Made by a program: the position numbers and the translations under genes. The notes under the pieces are model-generated. The model was given only the letters and a program-made list of their open reading frames with translations. It was not told the origin of the DNA and searched no databases. Source: Halichondria panicea (Eukaryota > Porifera > Demospongiae > Suberitida > Halichondriidae). Taken from it: a stretch of DNA of 64,000 bases. Below are positions 9,901 through 19,000 of this stretch, piece by piece. Position 1 is the stretch's first letter. Each line of letters starts with the position of its first letter. Location of the stretch: positions 1,569,501 to 1,633,500 of the forward strand of contig NC_087390.1 in NCBI RefSeq assembly GCF_963675165.1, given 5' to 3'.

Positions 9901-12788
9901 TGGATAAATTTCCAAGAGAGAGAATCACAATGGACCAGATAGTTTCCAAAGTAGAGGGCAAATTCTCTAAACTAGTTGTCATTAAAGGGGCTCCTGGAGG
10001 AGGTAAGACGACTTTGTCATGGGAGCTGTGCAGACGATGGGCTAATGGTGAAGTTTGGACAGAGTACTCCCTCGTTGTATTGCTCCGACTTCGAGATGAG
10101 AATATTCAGGAAGCTGTAGAATTAGTCGATCTATTTCAATGTGAAGATACTGATGATTCCAAAAGTGTTTATTCTATTATCCGAAAGAACCATGGGCAGG
10201 GCATACTTTTCATTTTGGAAGGCCTGGATGAATTGACACCATCCCTTAGAGAAAAAGACTCCATATTTATGAAGCTAATAACCGGACGTCTTCTGCCAGC
10301 TAGTACCGTTCTTGTTACCACTAGGCCCTGGGCTGTATGCGATCTACCTGTTACTTGTAGCTCAAGAGTTGATCAGTTCATCGAAATCTTAGGTTTTTCT
10401 GGCGAACAAATTAAAGAGTACATTGATCTAATGATCAAAAATCGAGAGGCTCCACCAGAACTACGTGAATACATTAACTCTAATCCACATATATCTAGTG
10501 CAATGTATAACCCTCTTCATGCCAGAATTGTAGTTGATGTTTACAAAAAAAATTGTCACAAAAAAAGCAGCGTCTTTCCTAGCACAACAACTGAACTATA
10601 CACTGCATACTGTCAAGTTTTAATTGAAAGATATTTACATGACAAACCAGAGAGTGATTGGAGTGACGAGCTTAGTGAGTTACCTTGGTCACTTCAGGTA
10701 CATTTTGATAAACTCTGCCAAATTGCGTACAATGGAATAACAAAAGAAAAACAACAGTTGGTTTTTTTCAAGGAAGATGTTGTTGATACTAACACACTTG
10801 GATTCATGAACAGTGTACATCCTTTATATAAGAAAAGCAACAGTTCTCCATCTTACAATTTCCTTCATCTAACACTTCAAGAGTTCCTCGCTGCATTTTA
10901 CGTCTGGAAAAATAACACCCCACACGAGCAGTTGATCTTGTTTGAAACAAAGACTGATGATGGATCATACAAGATGATTCTATTGTTTTTAGCTGGATTG
11001 ACTAAACTGAATGACCCATGGACACAGTGTGTACTTTCAACTCCTTTTGTGTACTATGAGAAAGGATCGTCAAAAGCCGAGAGAATGTGTAGTAGATTCT
11101 CAAGTGATCGAATTCTTTGGATCTATGAAAGCCAAAATGTGCAAGCCATGAAGGACATGTATTGTAATGTGCTGTATATACTACTGCTATATTATGAGAC
11201 AATTGATCATTTTGCACTTGGTTATGTTGTAGCTTCTGCTCATTTCAAAGTAACTGTAATGGACATGTTCACGTTTAATGAAAATAATGTGGATGGATCA
11301 ATGATATTAGCAGGAATCAACAAAGTTTTGCCTTCTTTTACTCTAAGTGTAAGGCATCTGACAATGTCTACCACATTCAAGATTCCATCTGCTTGGCATA
11401 CACTCACTGATAGGATACTACCAGAATTAGAAAGCGTCACTATCAGTATTGACGATATATTTGATGGGCCTGAGGTTCCATGTACATTAAAAATATTTGA
11501 CACTATACAGCTATCTCCAAACTTAAGTGTTGTAGAGCTAGATTTTGGCATCTCAAGAGACACTGTGATACGAATACTTGATATTTTGAAGCCAAAACAC
11601 TGCTTGAAAGTTTTGAAATGTGCTCAAGTATCGCCAGCTGATGAAGAGTTGTTGTCTGACTTCATTGCACATTCTAGTATTGAAATGTTGGTGATACATT
11701 TGGTTCGAGCGCTTTCTATTGGTACCTCACCCATCACAGATGCTAAACATTGGTGTATTTCAATTGAATTGAACGTGACTGAGTTAAAAAGGAACAACAC
11801 GAAAATCTTGCCACATTTGCTGTCTGAAATTTCATTTACCAATAACGATCCAAGAAGAATGTTTACAAAAAAAGAGTCAAAAACCAAAAACTTAATTTCA
11901 ATATTAAGCCACTGGAAACTAAGCTTACAATATCTGCGATGCTCTTCCCATCTTCACTTGACTCCCACACAATCTGAGCAGCTTTTTAGTACTCTACTCA
12001 ATTGTCCGATACTTAAAGAACTCGATATCCAAAGTGAAATAAAGGGCCGATTTGAATATTTCTGTACCCCCCTGCAGCACTTGCAATCACTAACTTTGGA
12101 TTGTCGTGATAATGCCTGTGAAGTTTTACGTTCTCTCAAAGACAATCGATTACATTCCATTAAAAGCCTTAAACTGATATGTAACTTTGACTGCTTTTTT
12201 GATGAAGCTATTGGTGAGTATCTACAGACTGACACATCTCTAGAGGAATTGACACTGCATTATATTGATTTCGAAAGTAGCCCGAGTCATTTAGAGCAGG
12301 GACTGCAAGTTAACACATGTCTAACTAAGCTAACTATTTTACCTCATATTAGTTATGATGAATCGCTTGATTATGATTATGGTTTCGAAACGGTTGAACT
12401 GGCCCAAATGTTTCATACAACTCTACAATTCATTGAACTTATGTTTTGTAAGCAGTTTCCACCGGATCTACTACCCGTTTTGGAAGCATTGGGAGAAAAC
12501 AATACAGTTAAACACCTGAAACTCCGTCTGTGTGTGCCACCATTAGAACATTTTATACCGTACACTGTTACCACTGAAGAGGCTGAAGCTGTTGGTAATG
12601 TGTTAGCCAAGAACAAGACTCTAGAGGTGTTTTACCTCAATGTTGAGATCATTGAGTGCTCCCCAATTGTCAGGGGGCTGTTTGAAAACAAAACACTGAA
12701 ACAATTCGGCACTTCTAATAATACAAAAAAAAACATTGTCACATGTCCCGAGTACATTGATGTCAGACAAAGAATTGTGTTTATTTAG
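6926..12788 (+). CDS. NLR1: membrane leader - 2A - Death - NACHT - LRR receptor
   Basis: Predicted intracellular innate-immune receptor with an unusual N-terminal extension. Exons: 6926-7118, 8442-8630, 8688-8846, 8963-9238, 9407-9463, 9679-12788. All introns are phase 1; about 1327 codons. Exon 1 starts MKMTSQRHARYL and has a hydrophobic segment (ASVLITPVLYQLYLIMVTI); exon 2 has another (ALAVLIMSAVLITCYSLI); exon 3 a third (LSLCILLLIFRLLLQ) followed at once by SGDVEANPGP, a 2A motif that splits the chain before Pro178. Exon 4 is a Death-fold domain (WFNLGLDLGLGFDIL... ends ...AEAIEG). Exon 5 is a short Ser/Thr/Pro linker. Exon 6 holds NACHT (Walker A GAPGGGKTT about residue 395, Walker B FILEGLDEL, sensor STVLVTTRPWA), a helical region and divergent leucine-rich repeats to the TAG. 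Fully open. Confidence 0.85.
7327..7612. mobile_element. Probable inverted-repeat element in NLR1 intron 1
   Basis: TAGTCTCGCGGAC...TCTGGC at the left is mirrored by GCCAGAC...GTCCACGAGACTA at the right. Nested internal inverted words (GTGGTTGATAAGTG / CACTTATCAA) lie between. No matching empty site is available. Confidence 0.45.
8151..8353. mobile_element. TACCGTATAG-type inverted-repeat element in NLR1 intron 1
   Basis: Starts TACCGTATAGAGGGTGATTT and ends AATTACCCGCTATACAGTA, imperfect inverted repeats about 203 bp apart. Same family as 33368-33595. It lies 89 bases before the exon 2 acceptor. Confidence 0.6.
8816..8839 (+). other. 2A translational-recoding motif DVEANPGP in NLR1
   Basis: The codons read D-V-E-A-N-P-G-P, an exact fit to the 2A consensus D(V/I)ExNPGP, preceded by a hydrophobic run and SG. 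In known 2As the ribosome fails to form the Gly-Pro bond and resumes at Pro. An in-frame ATG at 8750 lies 29 codons before the break, so a short signal-like product is also possible. Confidence 0.85.
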
Positions 12789-13112
12789 TAGTATGTATGA
12801 CTCCTGTTTTATGTTATGGTCTAGTTTGTATACTAAATCTTATAAGTCTTCCCAATCGGTGGCTATCTTTCTTATACATGTACAGTATATTTTTGTGTAC
12901 CATTGGGCAGAGAGTATAAACTCTGTACAATAATTATACACTCCATAATTATTTATGTCTCTAATAGCAATTGTTTTTGATCGTTTCGTTGCTTTGGTAA
13001 TTAAAATCTTCTCTTCAAACAACATATTAAATGACACGACTATAATTATAGATTTCATTTTTATCCTTATACTTGAAGCATGATCATTTCCAGACAACAT
13101 AATTATAATAAG
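12789..13112. other. NLR1 3' flank, no gene seen
   Basis: AT-rich sequence with repeated TAATTATA words. Similar flanks follow NLR2 (28539-28989) and NLR3 (41144-41567), including a shared block ACTTGAAGCA...ATCATTTCCAGACAACATAA immediately before the CPVL fragment. It is part of the duplicated unit. Confidence 0.6.
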
Positions 13113-13253
13113 CTATTGCATGTTCACAAAGTTCTGGATGAGGTTGAGTGCTCTCTCCGGCTGGTCAAACGGGAGAATGTGCCCACCCCCTCTCACGACC
13201 ACCTGCATAAACTTGTTCACTGTCCTCACACACCCGGCAACATCATCTCCTAT
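13113..13253 (-). pseudogene. CPVL: CPVL-type serine carboxypeptidase, last exon only
   Basis: C-terminal exon of an S10 serine carboxypeptidase (lysosomal/secretory exopeptidase family). The protein reads DDVAGCVRTVNKFMQ, VVVRGGGHILPFDQPE, then ALNLIQNFVNMQ and stop. GGGHILPFDQP contains the catalytic His. Against the 41568-41717 copy it lacks nine bases (residues VWK) next to the acceptor. No other carboxypeptidase exon lies upstream (13254-16000): minisatellite and an unrelated gene fragment follow. An isolated dead fragment. Confidence 0.8.
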
Positions 13254-13261
13254 CTGTGAAG

Positions 13262-14735
13262 GGAGAAATGTGTGTGTGGGGGTTAGGGTTAAGGTTAACC
13301 CGAACATAACAAAATTAGAAACTACTTTAATGTGTGTGTGTGTGTGTGGGGGGGGCCGGGTGAGAACAAGAATATGTGTGTGTGGGGGGGGGTGAGAACA
13401 AGAATATGTGGGTGTGTGTGGGGTGGGGGTGAGAACAAGAAATGTGTGTGTGTGGGGGGGGTGAGAACAAGAAATGTGTGTGTGTGTGGGGGGGAGGGAT
13501 GAGAACAAGAAATGTGTGTGCGTGTGTGGGGGGTGAGAACAAGAAATGTTTGTGTGTATGTGTGTGGGGGGTGAGAACAAGAAATGTGTGTGTGTGTGGG
13601 AGGGGGGGGTGAGAACAAGAAATGTGTGCGTGGGGGGGGGGGGGTGAGAACAAGAACAGTTTGTGTGCATGTGTGTGTGTGTGGGGGGGGTAAGAACAAG
13701 AGATGTGTGTGTGTGTGGGGGGGGGGTGAGAACAAGAAATGTTTGTGTGTATGTGTGTGGGGGGTGACAACAAGAAATGTGTGTGTGTGTGGGGGGGAGG
13801 GATGAGAACAAGAAATGTGTGTGTGTGTGTGTGGGGGGTGAGAACAAGAAATGTGTGCGTGGGGGGGGGGGTGAGAACAAGAAATGTGTGTGTGTGGGGG
13901 GGGTCAGAACAAAAATGTGTGTGTGTGTGTGGGGGGTTAGAACAAGAAATGTGTGTGTGTGTGTGTGGGGGGGGGGGTGAGAACAAGAAATGTGTGTGTG
14001 TGGGAGGGAGGGATGAGAACAAGAAATGTGTGTGTGTGTGTGTGGGGGGGGGGGAGAACAAGAAATGTGTGTGTATGTGTGTGTGTGGGGAGGGGTGAGA
14101 ACAAGAAATGTGTGTGTGCGCGTGTGGGGGGTGAGAACAAGAAATGTGTGTGGGGGGGGTGAGAACAAAAAATGTGTGTGTGTGTGGGGGGGGGGGTGAG
14201 AACAAGAAATGTGTGTGTGTGTGTGGGGGGGGGGGGTGAGAACAAGAAATGTGTGTGTGTGGGGGGGGGATGAGAACAATAAATGTGTGTGTGTGTGGGG
14301 GGTGAGCTAGAACAAGAAATGTGTGTGTGTGTGTGTGTGTGGGGGGGGGGGGGTGAGAACAAGAAATGTGTGTGTGTGTGGGGTGAGAACAAGAAATATG
14401 TGTGTGTGTGTGGGGTGAGAACAAGAAATGTGTGTGTGTGTGTGTGTGTGTGGGGGGGTGAGAACAAGAAATGTGTATGTGTGTGTGTGTGTGTGTGTGT
14501 GGGGGGGTGAGAACAAGAAATGTCTGCGTGTGGGGGGGGTGAGAACAAGAAATGTGTGTATGTGTGTGGGGGGTGAGAACAAGAAATGTGTATGTGTGTG
14601 TGTGTGTGTGTGGGGGGGGGGTGAGAACAAGAAATGTCTGCGTATGGGGGGGTGAGAACAAGAAATGTGTGTATGTGTGTGGGGGGGGGGTTAAAACAGG
14701 AAATGTGTGTGTGTGTGGGGGGGGGGGTGAGATGT
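13262..14735. repeat. GTGAGAACAAGAAATGTGTG...GGGG minisatellite, ~1.47 kb
   Basis: Dozens of tandem units of roughly 26-40 bases, each GTGAGAACAAGAAATG followed by a variable (TG)n and a G run. The plus strand is strongly G-rich and could form quadruplexes. Long open frames on both strands (MCVCVGG... and HTHTHFLFSPP...) are translation artefacts of this repeat. It sits in the CPVL intron before the last exon. The same repeat is expanded at 41725-42020 and 47105-47775, and is a single unit near 29160. Confidence 0.95.
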
Positions 14736-14740
14736 ACAAA

Positions 14741-14970
14741 GTGGGTCCTCACTGAACACTAGTTAACCACTAGTCCTACAGCTGTGTACCCAGTGGGTCC
14801 ACATTGTACACTAGTTAACCACTAGCCCTACAGCTGGTTACCCAGTGGGTCCACACTGAACACTAGTTAACCACTAGCCCTACGGCTGTGTACCCAGTGG
14901 GTCCACATTGTACACTAGTTAACCACTAGCCCTACAGCTGTGTACCCAGTGGGTCCACATTGTACACTAG
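14741..14970. repeat. 52-bp tandem repeat, ~4.4 copies
   Basis: Units start at 14741, 14793, 14845, 14897 and 14949, each beginning GTGGGTCC and containing CTAGTTAACCACTAG. The first four units alternate ACTGAACAC and ATTGTACAC variants, hinting at a 104-bp higher-order period. Confidence 0.9.
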
Positions 14971-14978
14971 CTACTTAC

Positions 14979-15813
14979 TTGTTGATGAGGAGGAGTGGTT
15001 GATTAGTACCTGTGAGTAGTTAAACGAGAAGGGCTACCCCACCAATTGAGAAGCACACTCTCCCAGAGCTCCCACCATATTCATCAGAACCTGCATCAGG
15101 AGGATCATTCATTGCTGTAGCTAGATTGTGAACAGGTTTATACAGTTTCATTCTAGTACCTCTTCAGGTTGATTGCCCAACAGTGATACCAGTTGCTCAA
15201 CTGCTTTCAACTCTTTGAACTAAAGCAGACAAAAAATTAATATTAAATCAACAATTAGATATCTCAACGTATAATTATGTGTGTGTTTGTTCATCACACA
15301 CACACAGAAAGCTGCCATTCTATAAATGCTCCAGATATACATAGCTCACTTTATGACATTTTCCTTGCTCTTGCTACACTTCCAGACAGCCCAGTCACGG
15401 CTATGAGGAGGTCCTTGTTATCAGTGACCTTGAGTAGTGCAGCCAGTGGTGAGAGTCCATCATGAGAGTGTACCAGCGATCGTGTCACCTCCTCCTCCGC
15501 ACACTAGTGTGTGTGAAAGCAATTTTGAGCAACCACTCCGCGATCTGAGTGTGTGAATAAAATTATGGTAATCAAATTTTAGCTCGTTGTGGTAATAATT
15601 GTGGTATACACATCGATCACACTGCACACACACGCCCACTCACCACTGTCGTCTGGTGTTAACGTGTCATCTTCGTCTGCACAGAGAGGTATCAGTGTGT
15701 TGTGTGTGCAAGGTGATGAAGTTCAGTTATACACAGTTTATTTAAAGACAGATCATCTACTCCTCACCATCTAGTAAGGACTTGGTCTCTTCTTTCTTCT
15801 CTTTATCATCCAT
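14979..15813 (-). pseudogene. ODAD2: ODAD2/ARMC4-like armadillo-repeat fragment, frameshifted
   Basis: Minus-strand exons read as armadillo repeats of the outer-dynein-arm docking protein ODAD2/ARMC4. 15503 downward: [18 protein letters not shown] then [10 protein letters not shown]. 15160-15219: FKELKAVEQLVSLLGNQPEE. Near 15110: VLMNMVGALGECASQ. 14979 upward: GTNQPLLIN. Around 15390 one base appears missing, because [14 protein letters not shown] continues in a different frame from IAVTG. The GECASQ exon runs into a stop. A possible first exon at 15813 starts MDDKEKKEETKSLL and a second exon has DEDDTLTPDD; whether these belong to the same protein is unclear. The rest of the gene is absent. 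Recognition of the family is from its characteristic repeats; loss of function is inferred from the frame break and missing exons. Confidence 0.6.
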
Positions 15814-16041
15814 TTTAATGGCCACTCACTAGCCTAGTTAGAATGAATAGCTAGCTACCTTAGCTGTAAAGAAGTCATAATTATGATCAAAACTCCCAGT
15901 ACAAGCCGCCCTCATTAGTGGTGCATTTTGGGGATTCCCCTGAAAGAGGGGTGGGGCTGGCCTTGCAGCTTTGATGTTGGCAAATGACGTCATGACACCC
16001 TTGTATGTACATGTATGATGACACGCACATTGTCTGGTTAG

Positions 16042-19000
16042 CTCCAAGAGAAGCACGAGGCTGCAGAGTTCCAGTCACTCAAGAGAATTGGTGAGAATCA
16101 TGTTTAGCTAGTATAAATACTTTATGGGTTTGAGAACTCTCGATGATCTGCTATAAATTGAGAGAACTGACCAACAAAAAAATACTTGCTCTGAGATTCT
16201 GCATATATAAATCATCTTGTTGACTGCATTTCTCCATTGCCCTCTCCCTCCTAGCTGACCTGGAGAAGAAGTTATCAGATTTGAACAAAACTGTCAAGGA
16301 GGTACAAACTGGAACATTACCTGTACGTTGACTGTTGAAGCATCTGTAGTGCATGCCTGTACACACTGTAGTACATATATAAATATGAAATTAGACAGAT
16401 GTATGGTTGGTTTTGTACAAATGCAGTAAATTGTTATAATCATTTTCTTCCACAGCCTTCGTCAAATGCCCCTCCCCCTCCTGGAGCACCCCCTCCACCC
16501 CCACTCCCCGGAGGTGCCCCACCCCCTCCTGGACTGCCGGGTGCCCCCCCACCACCACCCCCTCCACCAGGAGGGCCGGGAGCACCACCACTTCCACCCC
16601 TGGGAGGAAAATTCGGAAGTAAGTCAATACTTATCATTATCAGTTGCTTTTTGAAGGAGCCAACTTTTTTCTTAAGAAGAAATTTTTATTGTCTAATTAA
16701 GTTACTAGCTGTATCTTAAGTTTCAATAGTTTCAACTACTACAGCTCAGAATTTGTTTAGTTATCAGAATGTTAGAATCCTACTGTCTGTACTCATCGTA
16801 CATATAGTTATACATGTAGCTATAGAGCTGATAATACACACTGTATGTACTTGTCCCTCTCTCTCCCACTGTCCCCAGTCCGCGGGGGTAAGAGGAAGAT
16901 TGAGACCAAGTATCGACTGCCCCTACTCAACTGGTCCAGTATCCCGGCCACCCAGATCGCAGGCACTGTCTTCACTGAAATGGACGATGAGAAAATCATT
17001 AAACTGATCGATTTTACCGGTGAGGGGTGGTCATGTGATTAGAGTGTGAAAATTTTGTCATTTGTACGTCTTTTAATATTTCATGTATGTCTTCACGTAT
17101 TGCAGTATGTACTTGTTTATAGCTATCGAGCGATCCAGTATTTTGTTTATTTTTCCCGAAAACAATGGAGACCGGAACTCCAAGATTGGTATCAGTAGCT
17201 CTACTGTTCAATTGGTTTTTCTCTCACTCAGAGTTTGAGGAGACCTTCAAGCTGAACACACCCGCTAATAATGAGCCTGACAGAGGAGGAGTCAAGCCAG
17301 AGCCCACCCCCCGCAAGAAGACGGTGCAGAAGGAAGGGCTACTGGACACCAACAGATCTCAGAACGTTGCCATTGCACGGAGGAAGATCACGTGTTCTTC
17401 AGAGGAGCTCAAAGATGTCATCACACAGTAAGTATGGTTAGCTACAGTAGCAGGGGATCTGAAAACAAATTAATGTGGAGTTTACAATTGATATACAAGC
17501 AGAGGAGGTCCGACAGGCGCGGTGCAGCTCAAGTAATTAGCCTCTGATTACTCTCAGCAAAAACATACGACGTGGGAGGATAATTATTATTCAATCAAAG
17601 ACTAATTGCTTGAGCTGCACTGCGCCTGTCGTACCTCCTCTGATATACAAGTACTGTACATGCGTTGTTATTTTGTTTACTACTGTGCGTGACTGATTAT
17701 AATTATACACACCACACCCACCCTTTGATGTTCTTGTTGGCCACTCCCCCAGGATGGACTTGGAACGTCTGCCAGTGGATTTGGTGGAGATCCTAAACAA
17801 AGTGACTCCCAACGAAGACGAGGTTAAGAAGTTTGGTCAGTTCCAGAAAGACAAGAAAGACCCGAAGACACTGCCAGACAATGACCGGTTTGTGTTTGAG
17901 GTGAGAGAAGCAATCTAAAGTCTATTTGCATTGAGTTTGGCCCTGGAAGTTATGTGGTCAATTATGGCTTCATTTATGCTTTATGTGGTGGACAAGTATG
18001 CCTGGGACTTCTACATGGAAAATGCTAACTTTTAACTGGTTGGAGCTTACCAGCTCTACAGCATATATAGATAGAAGCGCTTTTTAACAAGGAATCCAAT
18101 GGTATATGAAACTTTGAATTTCAGTAAAGTATGACAAAGTTATGACAACTTTATGAAGGTCAAACTCAACACAAATAGACTTTAGCTTGCTGTAGGTGAT
18201 GGGTAGCTACGTATAGGCTGCATTTTGAAATTACTAGAGTTGTCTCTTTAAATAGAGTTTGATGGTCAAATTCCAACGATTTTATTTTTCTGAAAGCTTA
18301 GAAGGAGCTCTTTCAGATGATATGCTCAGATCGCATAAAATTATTTGCAACAGGCCATTAATTTTCATTTTCACGACGGCCCTTGGTAGTTACTTCTCCT
18401 GTTCCCTAATTGTGCAGTTGTACAGAGTGGAGAGGTTACAAGCACGACTGAATGTGATGATCTTCATGGGAAACTTTGAGGAGGACATTGGTATTCTAAT
18501 CCCTGTGAGTTGAGCATAATAATTATACATGTGTTAGTAGTACTTGTGCGGCTTCCCCTGCCTTGTGTATTGCCTAACAACTATTGTAGCGGTGGAACCC
18601 ACAAGGAAAATCTTTAGAAAACAAGTTTTTGCCCCATTGAATGAGGTTTTAGGTAGTTTGTTCTCGCCTGACTACTACTCTAAACCTCCTCACAAATGAA
18701 TAACTTCTCCATACATAGTTACAGTACTGCCTGTACATTATCTCCTCACAGCAAATTGATGCAGTGATAGCAGCCTCTAAGTCTGTGACTTCTTCAGACC
18801 ACTTTAAGAAATTCTTGGAAGTGAGCAAACTGCTATCTGTGTGTCTTGTTGAACTTAGACATTCACTTTCACTTGTTAGTGGCCCCCGTACTTGCTTGTT
18901 ACAGCGTCATAGAAAGCATGGGGTCCGGGGGAGGGCTAGAATCCCCCTATACTGTTTAGTACCTTTCAGACTACATTCTACTGCCTTTCCTCCTCTTGTG

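Noticed and set aside
13262..14735. Telomere or subtelomere repeat
   Set aside because: Units are GTGAGAACAAGAAATG(TG)n with G runs, not TTAGGG, and the repeat lies in an intron of a duplicated gene.
13113..14752. Very long minus-strand frames rich in His-Thr-His/Phe-Leu-Val-Leu-Thr-Pro and plus-strand Cys-Val-Cys-Val-Gly-Gly frames
   Set aside because: They translate a (TG)n/G-run minisatellite in all frames. Only the terminal VVVRGGGHILPFDQPE part comes from a real (carboxypeptidase) exon. The same applies to 41568-42181 and 47079-47826.
16440..16637. Gly-rich minus-strand protein
   Set aside because: Antisense shadow of the proline-rich FH1 exon of the formin.
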